A DNA stretch of 64,000 nt from Promethearchaeota archaeon (GTDB taxonomy: Archaea > Asgardarchaeota > Lokiarchaeia > Sigyniarchaeales > SOKP01): positions 178,668 to 242,667 of the forward strand of contig JAHLWP010000001.1 in assembly GCA_019057865.1 (NCBI GenBank), written 5' to 3'. Shown piece after piece: positions 7,779-16,434 of this stretch. Both the position numbers and the translations under genes were made by a program. Every line of letters starts with the position of its first letter. The stretch's first letter is position 1. The notes beneath the pieces are model-generated. The model did no database searches. It was not told the DNA's origin and worked only from the letters and a program-made list of their open reading frames with translations.

Positions 7779-8909
7779 TTAAACCATTCCATAAACTATA
7801 AACGCTAAAGTTATTGTTATAGCATCATATACTCCATGAGTTATAACCACTGTAATTAAATTTTCATTTCTCCAGTAATAAAGCCATCCTATCATTAAGG
7901 AAATGGAGAAATAAGGAATAAATGACAATAAAAATGAAACTACAAAAGCTAATGGAGATTCTGAGGCAATAAAAAAAAATCCAATTAAATGAAACAATGA
8001 AAATATTAATGCTGAAATTATAATGCCCCAAATATTTCCTAAATTCCGCACTAGTCCTTTTTGCATAAATCCTCTAAATATTATTTCCTCAGATGTCCCT
8101 ATGATTAAAATCATTACGATGGCGAAGATAATTAAACTGAAAATATCTAATGATGAGACTATTATTTCGACATCAGTTGTAGTACCACTAGTATCACGTA
8201 TAATATCAACTCCAAAAATTATTTCTAAAATAATTTCTATAAATATTGAAGATACAACTACTACTATTATTCCAATTGCTGCAAAAGCTAAGCCAATTAA
8301 CACTTCTTTATAAATTCCTTTTCTCTCATATCCTCGGGAAGTAAATCCTAACAAAATTAATCGATTTTCAAAAGAAGGTGTTTGGAGATACTTTCCAACA
8401 TATAGTACAGGTACAAGAATAAAGACTAGTTCAAAAAAAGATGAAAAAATTATAAAGTATGGATTGTACATTAAATCAGTTAAACTTTCCAAATCAGTAG
8501 TAAAAAACGCTAACATCGCAAGAAATCCTGCTACTAAGAAACTCATGAGTATATATGCTCCTATTGGTAAACCAAGAGAAGTCATTATCCCCCATAATTT
8601 TAAATCTTTTGTATTAGTGATACTGTCATCAGAAATCTTTTCAATTCCATAATAAATTTTAGAAGGGTAGTATTGGGGATACGATATGGTTCTAATATGC
8701 TGACTAGGTGGAAATTTTTTATGTTCCTTAATATATGTAATATTTGTCCGACATTTTATACAAAATTTAAGATTTTTGATTTTTGGAAGTTTATTTCCAC
8801 ATATTGGACAATATAACCAATCTAATTTGCTTTCATTACTATCTACATTCTCTTGAGACTTAATAAGATCTTCTTCTTTATATTGATCTTTTAGTTCTTT
8901 ATCACTCAT
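7779..8909 (-). CDS. Zinc-ribbon CPBP-family intramembrane metalloprotease
   Basis: 376 residues. An N-terminal cytosolic zinc ribbon has Cys34, 37, 50 and 53. It is followed by about eight membrane segments starting near residue 107. The CPBP (Rce1/Abi) signature is intact: the Glu-Glu pair in SEEIIFRGFMQKGL (E274, E275, R279), then ISALIFSLFHL with His307, and a third motif ITHGVYD close to the C-terminus. Family members cleave prenylated CAAX proteins or act as intramembrane proteases in stress or immunity. The added zinc ribbon may recruit a partner. Possibly cotranscribed with mtxX. Confidence 0.88.
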   Translation of the reverse strand: MSDKELKDQYKEEDLIKSQENVDSNESKLDWLYCPICGNKLPKIKNLKFCIKCRTNITYIKEHKKFPPSQHIRTISYPQYYPSKIYYGIEKISDDSITNTKDLKLWGIMTSLGLPIGAYILMSFLVAGFLAMLAFFTTDLESLTDLMYNPYFIIFSSFFELVFILVPVLYVGKYLQTPSFENRLILLGFTSRGYERKGIYKEVLIGLAFAAIGIIVVVVSSIFIEIILEIIFGVDIIRDTSGTTTDVEIIVSSLDIFSLIIFAIVMILIIGTSEEIIFRGFMQKGLVRNLGNIWGIIISALIFSLFHLIGFFFIASESPLAFVVSFLLSFIPYFSISLMIGWLYYWRNENLITVVITHGVYDAITITLAFIVYGMV

Positions 8910-9000
8910 TGTTAAGTTATAAGAATAAATTCATTTACAAAAAATTTTATATTTCAAATTATAAAAAGTTCAGTTAAAAAGTTAGTTTAAAATAATAGAA

Positions 9001-10968
9001 TTAATATAAACTTCTCATTAATCTAAATAATTGCATAACTTCATCTGTCTTAAGAAAATCATGATAGAGATCTTTACCTAGCAATTTAGGATTCTCAATT
9101 TTTATAATTTCTTCTACTTCTAATTTAAGTTTAATTGATGGCATCCAAAAAGTCTTATTTGAATGTTGATATTCAATCATTACCATAAAAGGAAAAATTC
9201 CTTTTTCCTTAGGGACAATTTTTATTTTTAATTTTCTCCTTTCATTTGCTTTTAACTTATTTAAACTTAAAAATTTTAATTTTGATTGAAAAGAGTTAGG
9301 CATAAAGAAATATATCTTTATATTTTTTATATCAGTTAGATTAGGATTTTCGATTATGAGGGTTATAATATCGGGATTATTTACCTTAAAACTATGATTT
9401 TGAATATCAATATCTATAAAAAGGGGATATGGTACATATTCTTCATTTAAAGTAAAGCTCATATCAACAAGTTTTTGAAGATTAGGCTTTAATTTTGAGC
9501 TAAACTGATTTCTCTGTTCTTCAATTGAAAGGATATTCTTACTTCTAAAATCTTCAAAATCTTTTAATAAACGGTTGATGTATTTCGAGATATAATTATC
9601 AAATTCTGTATGTTTACCTGAAATAAATGACATCAATTTTTTATAATATCCAGATTCAAGGTTTCTAAGAAGAGGTTTCTTAAACAGATTATCAATAAAA
9701 TTCTTTAATAATTCATCTAATTTCATTAGATCTTCACGTTCAATTTCAAATTTCTGGATAATTTTATCGTTATAAATATCAATCCGTATAAAATCGCTTA
9801 GTGTATCTAAAACTTCAATTGCTTCTAAGTTATAATTTTCAAACGCTTTACTTATCATATCATCTAATAAATCATCAAATTTTTGAATATTCTTATTTTT
9901 GTAATCGATAAATTCAGTACGATATGATTCTAAATAATCAATTAATTGCCCAGAATGTAATTTTAAGAGCTTCCTTTGATATTTCTGGTATTTTTTTGAA
10001 ACATCATTAATTAAATTTTTAAAATCATGTAGCTTATTAAGATTTTTTTCTGTATTAAAGATTAAATTCTCTTTAAAAGGTTCAATCGAAACAATTGGAT
10101 CGATGACTTTTACCTTTTCTAAAACAAGGCAAGTATCTCTTTCTAATTGATATATTTGTTCAATTTGTGAATATAAATTAAATATCTGAATATTCTTTTC
10201 TTCAATTTGATTTAATTCTTTTAGGAGATCTTTAAGTTTTTCTGAGAAGTATCGAGGATTTTCAGTTAAAACATTTCTTAAAATAATAACAAAATTAACA
10301 AGTACAGAGTATAATTTTTCCTCCTTAGCTAAATTAAAGTTATGGTCCTCAAATTGCGTAATTTTACAATAATCAACAATATTCTGATAACTTCTCTCAG
10401 TAAGTTGATAGTGCTTATGACAGTCTTTTAATCTTATTGATTTTTTAGCTAAATAGCTATAATATAAGCCCAATAATGATTTATTTATTATATATGTAAG
10501 ATCTCTTATTCTTTGAAATTTACTTCTAGTATTTTCCTCTTTAATATAGATTAATAAGTAATTTTCTATTATTATTTCTAAATTACCAGCAGCGCGTATC
10601 AATTTAAATAGTTTTGCTGGATTAATATCAAGATCATTTAACTTTGTTATGATTAAATGTCTATATTCATTAAAATTAAAATTTAACTTCCGAAAATAAG
10701 ACTCAATTAAGGATTTTCTTCTTTCTATTTCATTAGTATTAATTTTTCTCTTATTTTTAATTGATGTGATATTTAAAATTTCTGTTATATAATTCTTGTG
10801 CACGTAGACCGATTCCATATATAAATTATTTGTTTTACAATAAAAACACTGGACAATGGAACCTTTTACAACCGCCAGACCATTTCCACATCGCTTACAC
10901 GGAAGAAATAACACTTTAAATATCACAATTAAAATTGAGTTACTATTCTTAAAATATACATTTGACAA
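9001..10968 (-). CDS. Large zinc-ribbon, coiled-coil protein of unknown function
   Basis: 655 residues from a TTG at 10968; a GTG about 18 codons later, just before LFLPCKRCG, is an alternative start. The N-terminus carries a rubredoxin-like zinc ribbon (CKRCG then CFYCK). Residues of roughly 80-500 are almost all helical and rich in Lys, Glu, Asn and Leu, with coiled-coil character. The end (about 520-620) looks like an immunoglobulin-like beta sandwich (IENPNLTDIKNIKIYF). No membrane span, no enzyme motif. The architecture suggests a scaffold or adaptor. Single gene between the CPBP protease and gltX. Confidence 0.7.
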   Translation of the reverse strand: MSNVYFKNSNSILIVIFKVLFLPCKRCGNGLAVVKGSIVQCFYCKTNNLYMESVYVHKNYITEILNITSIKNKRKINTNEIERRKSLIESYFRKLNFNFNEYRHLIITKLNDLDINPAKLFKLIRAAGNLEIIIENYLLIYIKEENTRSKFQRIRDLTYIINKSLLGLYYSYLAKKSIRLKDCHKHYQLTERSYQNIVDYCKITQFEDHNFNLAKEEKLYSVLVNFVIILRNVLTENPRYFSEKLKDLLKELNQIEEKNIQIFNLYSQIEQIYQLERDTCLVLEKVKVIDPIVSIEPFKENLIFNTEKNLNKLHDFKNLINDVSKKYQKYQRKLLKLHSGQLIDYLESYRTEFIDYKNKNIQKFDDLLDDMISKAFENYNLEAIEVLDTLSDFIRIDIYNDKIIQKFEIEREDLMKLDELLKNFIDNLFKKPLLRNLESGYYKKLMSFISGKHTEFDNYISKYINRLLKDFEDFRSKNILSIEEQRNQFSSKLKPNLQKLVDMSFTLNEEYVPYPLFIDIDIQNHSFKVNNPDIITLIIENPNLTDIKNIKIYFFMPNSFQSKLKFLSLNKLKANERRKLKIKIVPKEKGIFPFMVMIEYQHSNKTFWMPSIKLKLEVEEIIKIENPKLLGKDLYHDFLKTDEVMQLFRLMRSLY

Positions 10969-11052
10969 TCAAATATTAAAATATTTGTATTGAATTTATC
11001 ATATCAAGATATTTTGAAGTATTCCTAAAAAGTAACTTAATATTTTTTAGCT

Positions 11053-12819
11053 CTAATGAGTAAAATAACAAAATAAAGTGTCATTCTCTATTTTTATGGG
11101 ATTTACAAAAGCATATCTTTCGAACTGGATGGGTATATTCATAGGAATTTTTAAGAGATTTATTTCTCCATAACCATGAGATAGAGAACCATCAGGATTA
11201 ATTATAGAAACATTTATATTATCTTCTTTAGGAACCCATTGTATTATAGGAAAGCCCTGTTCTCTGTCCAATTGAGTGCTATAATATTTCGCATTTATAA
11301 TCCTATTATTTAAATCAATTGAATTAATATGTACATTAATTAAATTTTTTAGACGTATTGTATCACCAATTTTGATTTTATCTGCATCTGATTGTGAAAT
11401 ATATAATCCTATTTTATTATTTTTGGAAATAACTTTAATTTTTCTTTTACCTTTATCAGGCTTTGTTGGTAGAAGAAGTGGTTCTGCAGTATATTCTGAG
11501 AAAGGAACGTCGTCAATAAGAATTGAAATAGGATCCTCAACAAAGAAATATCTATTTGAAATCTCATCAATAATATCTTTATTTTTAGCATATAACCAAT
11601 TTACTGAAAAAGTTATCCCTGTTGTAGACATTCCAAGATCCAATAATGTGTCTCTCAATGCTTCCGGTTTAATACCACGCTTTTTTAAAGATTGTAAGCT
11701 CCAAGTTCTTGGATCTTCCCATCCTTGATAAATTCCTTTCTGAATGTTATTTCGTGCTTCGGTTTTACTTAATTTTAAACTAGGGAATTTCATTCTGCCA
11801 TAATAAAGTAATTTGGCTTTTTTCCAACCAAAATGATCCCATATAAACTCTTCAATAATACCTTCTTTTACTAAATCTATCCCTCTAAGAATGTGTGTAG
11901 CACCGATAAGATAGTCATCGATAGACCAACTAAACTCTAACATTGGCCATACTATGTATTTTGTCCCTACTTTAGGATGTTCTGCTTCAGAGATTCTCAT
12001 AATTATTTGATCTCTTAACGCAGGATCTTTTTGATCCATTCCAGTTTTCAATCTTACAACTGCTTCAGTTTCTCTATACTTACCATTTAACATGTTTTGC
12101 CATTCTTGCATGTTTCGTTCTACTGATTGATTTCTATGGGGGCAACTCTTTTTCAACTTTTTATATTTTTCTCTAAATTCACTAGCATCACAGAAACAAA
12201 CATATGCTATCTTATCCTTAATTAATTTTTCACAATATTCATAAAAAACCTCAAGCCTATCGCTTTTATAATAAATCTTATGTATCTTAACTCCTAACCA
12301 TTCAAGTCCTTCTTTTATTAAGTCATAAGCTTCTGGCAATACATATTTTGCCTTAGGGCTATCTCTTAATGATTTAGGACTCCCGATAGTATCATCGTAA
12401 AATAAGATAAGTTCTCCCTTATATTTTTTTACATATTCATCATTTAAAACAACCATTCTAGCATTTCCAATATGCAATGCTCCGCTCGGATATGGTGCTA
12501 AGCGCATTACAACTTTAGAATATTTATCAATTTCAGGTAAATCTGGCAATTCTTTCCTTTCTTCCCTTGATTCTTCTTTATCTAAGGCATGGGGATCCAA
12601 TTTCAATAATTTTCTTTTCTGTTCCTCAAAACTTAGGTTTGAAATTTTCGCTATGATCTCATCTAATATAGGATTAACTTTTTTCACGTGGGATCTAAGT
12701 TCAGTCATTTGAGCCATAAGTTTTCCCATTATAGCTCTTTTATTTGGAATTCCATTAAATTTTAGTGCATTTTTCAAACCTGCAATCCAAAGGATTTTTT
12801 TTATTTCTTCCTCATCCAT
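11053..12819 (-). CDS. gltX: Glutamyl-tRNA synthetase, archaeal type
   Basis: 588 residues. An N-terminal archaeal extension of about 100 residues precedes the class I core: APYPSGALHIGNAR holds the HIGH motif (116-119) and KLSKTEARNN is the KMSKS counterpart. The C-terminal part (after about 430) is a beta-barrel anticodon-binding region of the archaeal/eukaryal GlxRS type rather than the bacterial helical cage. It charges tRNA-Glu and, in archaea, also tRNA-Gln for later amidation by GatDE. The gene ends in TAG, which matters for judging in-frame TAG codons in this genome. ATG start. Confidence 0.93.
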   Translation of the reverse strand: MDEEEIKKILWIAGLKNALKFNGIPNKRAIMGKLMAQMTELRSHVKKVNPILDEIIAKISNLSFEEQKRKLLKLDPHALDKEESREERKELPDLPEIDKYSKVVMRLAPYPSGALHIGNARMVVLNDEYVKKYKGELILFYDDTIGSPKSLRDSPKAKYVLPEAYDLIKEGLEWLGVKIHKIYYKSDRLEVFYEYCEKLIKDKIAYVCFCDASEFREKYKKLKKSCPHRNQSVERNMQEWQNMLNGKYRETEAVVRLKTGMDQKDPALRDQIIMRISEAEHPKVGTKYIVWPMLEFSWSIDDYLIGATHILRGIDLVKEGIIEEFIWDHFGWKKAKLLYYGRMKFPSLKLSKTEARNNIQKGIYQGWEDPRTWSLQSLKKRGIKPEALRDTLLDLGMSTTGITFSVNWLYAKNKDIIDEISNRYFFVEDPISILIDDVPFSEYTAEPLLLPTKPDKGKRKIKVISKNNKIGLYISQSDADKIKIGDTIRLKNLINVHINSIDLNNRIINAKYYSTQLDREQGFPIIQWVPKEDNINVSIINPDGSLSHGYGEINLLKIPMNIPIQFERYAFVNPIKIENDTLFCYFTH

Positions 12820-12877
12820 AATAAAGAATCATCATATTTCACTTCATGTACGATTTAACTTTTTACAATTTAACTAT

Positions 12878-14161
12878 TTAAACCTTTCTCTTGCTTAAAT
12901 TTTCAAGAATATCTTTAATTTCATTTGCTCCATTATTAAAAATATTGAATGAAATGAAAGAAGTTTCTTGATGAGCTTTCTTTTTTAGAATTTTTAACTT
13001 TAATTTATATACATTTATAAGATTATCAGAATAATCTGAATCGCTTCCTTTAATTATAACCTCAAGAATATGTAAAGCTAATTGCAATTTCCCTTCTTCA
13101 TAGAGTTTCATTGCATGTTCAAGATATTGTCCTTCAGAATTAATTTTTAGAAATTCTTGTGCTATTTCAGTTGATTTTGCAGGGAATAGATCTGTTGGAT
13201 TTCCAGTATTATACCAACCATGGTAAAGTCTATATACCGCATGGATAGCATATTGATAAGAACCATACACAGGTCTTAAAATGTAATGTTTTTTAAATTT
13301 CTCAGGGTAGATTTCTAACATTTCATGATAAATCTGTTCAAACCATTTTCCTTCATTTAACCTTTTCACTACTTCATCGTGGACAAAATGCATAACCTCT
13401 GCTGTTATGGATAACACGTCTTTGATTCTCTCTTTTCCCTCTATTAAAGGTCCATGACCTGGAACCAAATATTCCGCATCCTTTTCTAACATTTTTTCCA
13501 TTGCTAGAGCCCAGTGTTTCGGATATCGCTGAATCTTATAAGGATTCCCCACATTAGGAAAGCTGGATATCATAAGATCTCCTGTGAAAAGTACCTTTTT
13601 CTCAGGGACAAACATCCATATTGAGTCATCAGTCTCTCCCATATCATGGTAAATTTCAAAAGTTAGATTTCCTAATGTAAAGGTGTAATTTTCATTTCCT
13701 TTTATTATTATAGTTGGCTCAAGAAATTCACGAGTGGATGTAAACCTTCTTTCACGATCATATATAGAGGCAAATTGCATTGAATTTATCCAATTTTGAT
13801 ATTCTTCTAATTCCTTATATCTTTTAAAGCGTTCAATTAATTTTTCATGAGCAATAATTTGAGGTAATTCCCAATTTTTTTCTTTAATTTCCTCTAGAAA
13901 TGGAGGGAAACCAAAGCAGTGATCAAAATGACCATGACTATATACCAAATATTTAATTTGCTTATTTGTTATTGCTCTAAATGCTCTAAATAATCGCTTC
14001 CGAAATTGTCTGGTAGTAATATCAAAAACTACTAAACCCTCATCAGTTTCTACAATACCTACATTACCAAAGGAACCAATCATATGGCAATCTCCATTGG
14101 CAAATGTAACAGGTGGAAACATACCAATGAATTTTTCTATTTCTTTAGAAGTGCTACTCAT
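12878..14161 (-). CDS. MBL-fold hydrolase with C-terminal helical extension
   Basis: 427 residues. The metallo-beta-lactamase zinc site is intact: SHGHFDHCFG (HxHxDH), then the conserved His in IYHDMGETDDS, the Asp in LFTGDLMI and the late His in VPGHGPLI. Beyond residue 260 a helical domain (HAVYRLYHGWYNTGNPTDLFP) resembles the dimerisation domain of alkylsulfatase-like MBL enzymes. Cytosolic, no signal peptide. Substrate unknown; alkylsulfatase-like or other ester hydrolase is the best guess. 59 bases upstream of gltX on the same strand. Confidence 0.85.
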   Translation of the reverse strand: MSSTSKEIEKFIGMFPPVTFANGDCHMIGSFGNVGIVETDEGLVVFDITTRQFRKRLFRAFRAITNKQIKYLVYSHGHFDHCFGFPPFLEEIKEKNWELPQIIAHEKLIERFKRYKELEEYQNWINSMQFASIYDRERRFTSTREFLEPTIIIKGNENYTFTLGNLTFEIYHDMGETDDSIWMFVPEKKVLFTGDLMISSFPNVGNPYKIQRYPKHWALAMEKMLEKDAEYLVPGHGPLIEGKERIKDVLSITAEVMHFVHDEVVKRLNEGKWFEQIYHEMLEIYPEKFKKHYILRPVYGSYQYAIHAVYRLYHGWYNTGNPTDLFPAKSTEIAQEFLKINSEGQYLEHAMKLYEEGKLQLALHILEVIIKGSDSDYSDNLINVYKLKLKILKKKAHQETSFISFNIFNNGANEIKDILENLSKRKV

Positions 14162-14262
14162 TATATTATCAATTTCTTAATTTTCTTATGATATTTACTT
14201 AAATTTTAAATAATGAATGATATGCTAAATTTAATTTATTAAAAAAATCTTTTTAAAACATA

Positions 14263-14613
14263 ATGAAAGAAATCTTGATGGCTGAGTACTATAATAAAGT
14301 ATTCGGATCGTGGATAGGTCGTGTTGTAGGAGATTATGTTGGCGCACCAGTAGAACTAAAAAGTGTTAAATATATAAGGCGTAAATATGGAAATATAGCA
14401 AATTATCCGGAACCAATAGATTTGAATTTTGTAAATGATGATGAAATGTATGAAATTGTAGCACTTATTTCATTAGAAAAATATGGAGTTGATCTTAACG
14501 CAAAAAATATTGCTCAAGAATGGGTTAACCTTCTTAGTAATGAAGACTATATTTTTACAGCAGAAAAGATAACATTTAATAATCTTAAGGAAAATATTTT
14601 TCCTCCTAAATAG
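14263..14613 (+). CDS. ADP-ribosylglycohydrolase, N-terminal part before an in-frame TAG
   Basis: 116 residues that begin like an ADP-ribosylglycohydrolase (KVFGSWIGRVVGDYVGAPVE) and include VNDDEMYE, the first metal-binding Asp pair. Translation stops at TAG 14611-14613, but the same frame continues without interruption through GILNNFYYDFIGAQMRAD into the rest of the enzyme. There is no frame change. The piece alone lacks the second metal site and would be inactive. It is therefore the first part of an interrupted gene, unless TAG is read through. Confidence 0.75.
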   Translation: MKEILMAEYYNKVFGSWIGRVVGDYVGAPVELKSVKYIRRKYGNIANYPEPIDLNFVNDDEMYEIVALISLEKYGVDLNAKNIAQEWVNLLSNEDYIFTAEKITFNNLKENIFPPK

Positions 14614-14655
14614 GGGATTCTTAATAATTTTTATTATGATTTTATCGGAGCACAA

Positions 14656-15378
14656 ATGAGGGCTGATATTTGGGGTCAAATCACTCCAGGATGTCCTAAA
14701 CTTGCAAAGCATTATGCAGAATTAGATGGTTCAATTTCTCACGCAGGTATAGGAATTGAGGGTGAGGTATTTATCGCATCTTTAATCTCACAAGCTTTCT
14801 TTGAAAATGATATTAGAAAAAATATTGAAACCGCTCTTGAATTTATGCCTCCTGAAAATAAGAGCTTATATACTCAAATGATAATAAAAGCGCTTAAATT
14901 ATATGAGCAATATCCAAAAAACTTTAAAAAAGCTAGGAATATCTTAATTAGGAAATATTGGAGGGGAGAAACTACAGATAAATTAATTTCATCTTCTAAA
15001 AATTTCCCAATAGAAAGAAGGATAATGTTGAATAGTTTGATGGCAGGAGTACATGTTCTACCTAACATAGGGATCATTATTTTATCTCTGTTATATGGCG
15101 CTTATGATGATGATCCTTTTGGACGATCTATTTGTATTGCAGCTATGATGGGACTTGATACAGATTGTAATTGTGGTAATATTGGTGCTATTCTCGGAAC
15201 TCAATTTGGTACAGACATCATTCCTTCAAAATGGAAAGCCCCTCTACAAGATACTTTTTCTACATATGTAAAGGGCTATGAAAAATGGAAAATTTCTGAT
15301 TTAGCATTAAGAATAGCTAATATCGGGAAGTTAGTAATAAAAGAAAAGTGTCAAAATTACGTTAAAATTATTGAATGA
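14656..15378 (+). CDS. ADP-ribosylglycohydrolase, C-terminal part after the in-frame TAG
   Basis: 240 residues from an ATG at 14656, in the same frame as the preceding piece and separated from it by 14 sense codons after the TAG. Contains MRADIWGQITPG, the AAMMGLDTDCNCGNIGAILG segment that carries the second metal-binding Asp pair, and the helical bundle typical of the family. Joined, the two pieces give a normal-length enzyme of about 370 residues that would remove ADP-ribose from proteins or small molecules. All expected active-site residues survive, so the interruption looks recent or is bypassed. Confidence 0.75.
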   Translation: MRADIWGQITPGCPKLAKHYAELDGSISHAGIGIEGEVFIASLISQAFFENDIRKNIETALEFMPPENKSLYTQMIIKALKLYEQYPKNFKKARNILIRKYWRGETTDKLISSSKNFPIERRIMLNSLMAGVHVLPNIGIIILSLLYGAYDDDPFGRSICIAAMMGLDTDCNCGNIGAILGTQFGTDIIPSKWKAPLQDTFSTYVKGYEKWKISDLALRIANIGKLVIKEKCQNYVKIIE

Positions 15379-15416
15379 TTTAGAAATAATATAAAATCAT
15401 TATTAAAGATTTACTC

Positions 15417-16079
15417 TTAATTAATATTCAATAATCTAATAATATCATCTATATTTACAGATCTTAAATCATTCACTATCAAATTCGCATCAAGAAGATC
15501 AACATTGCAGTGTGTAGTTCTTAAAGCAATTACAGGCATATCAGCGCGTTTAGCCGCCTCAATACCCACTGGTGCATCTTCGATTACAATACAATTTTTA
15601 GGATCTAATTTAAGTTGGTGAGCTGCAATTAAAAAAACGTCAGGTTCAGGCTTACCTTTTTCCACCTCAACAGCAGTTATGATAACCTCGAAATTTTGGG
15701 TTAAATTTAAGGTTGTTAACACTAATTCAACATTTTCAGGAGGACCACTTGAACCAATTGCCAATTTAAAGTTTTTATCTTTAAGATCTTTGATCAAATT
15801 TAATACTCCTGGTAATGGTTCTAATTTATCTTTTACCATTTCTCGATAATATTGTTCTTTTAAGCTTGCCCAGTTTTCAACAAAATGTTGTTCAACTTTA
15901 GAACCTACTAACTTTCGAGTAATTGAAACACTTTGTTGACCAAATGTTAAATCAAAGAATTTTTTTGTAAATTTTTTTCTTATTTCATTAGCCATTTTAA
16001 CCCAACTTTTGAAATGAATAGGTCCGGTATCTACTAAAACGCCATCCACATCAAAAATTACGCCATATTCTTGAAACAT
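15417..16079 (-). CDS. HAD-superfamily hydrolase, beta-phosphoglucomutase-like
   Basis: 220 residues. Motif I is VIFDVDGVLVDT, motif II IGSSG, motif III supplied by the Lys in EVEKGKPEPDVFLIAA, motif IV VIEDAPVGIEAAKRA. The helical cap between motif I and II (about residues 20-85) is the class C1 type of beta-phosphoglucomutases and related sugar or polyol phosphatases. DVDG (Asp-x-Asp) is compatible with phosphatase or mutase activity. Substrate not decidable. Convergent with the ADP-ribosylglycohydrolase gene. Confidence 0.88.
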   Translation of the reverse strand: MFQEYGVIFDVDGVLVDTGPIHFKSWVKMANEIRKKFTKKFFDLTFGQQSVSITRKLVGSKVEQHFVENWASLKEQYYREMVKDKLEPLPGVLNLIKDLKDKNFKLAIGSSGPPENVELVLTTLNLTQNFEVIITAVEVEKGKPEPDVFLIAAHQLKLDPKNCIVIEDAPVGIEAAKRADMPVIALRTTHCNVDLLDANLIVNDLRSVNIDDIIRLLNIN

Positions 16080-16168
16080 AATTTTGACTTTAAAAGATAA
16101 TTAAGTAAGTATTATAGAGAAACAAAATATTTTAACTATTATTCACGTTAAATTATTAAATATCAAAT

Positions 16169-16292
16169 AGCCCAGTGGTCTAGTTGGATAGGACGCTGGC
16201 TTGCGGACTTGATTTATTGGCAAAAAGCCAGTGATCAGGGGTTCAATCTTCTAAAAAAATACTTTTAGATGGAACAAATCCCCTCTGGGCTA
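16169..16292 (+). tRNA. tRNA-Arg(GCG) with two introns
   Basis: Without two introns the gene gives a perfect 74-nt cloverleaf. Acceptor AGCCCAG (16169-16175) pairs with 16285-16291, discriminator A 16292. D-stem GTCT/GGAC with A14, G18G19, A21. Anticodon stem CTGGC/GCCAG, anticodon GCG at 16203-16205. Intron 1 is 16207-16225 (19 nt, after base 37): central helix TTGC/GCAA, bulges GG^A and AA^A. T-stem AGGGG/CCCCT. Intron 2 is 16247-16277 (31 nt) in the T-loop between bases 58 and 59: central helix GTTC/GAAC, bulges AA^T and AA^A, then an inner stem TCTAAAA/TTTTAGA. The T-loop position and helix are the same as in tRNA-Pro of this window. Confidence 0.92.
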
Positions 16293-16434
16293 TATTTTCT
16301 CATTGTTTCTTAATATTTATATAAATCAATCAAAGATGTATTTTTTAATTTCAATTTGGTTTTTATTTTTTTTATTTAAATAGATCTATTTTAAATAGTT
16401 ATTAATACTCATAACTAATTTGAAAATAATAAAT

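Noticed and set aside
14263..15378. General reassignment of TAG to a sense codon in this genome
   Set aside because: Well-conserved genes in the window (gltX, thrS, the nucleotidyltransferase at 19765) end in TAG at the expected protein length.
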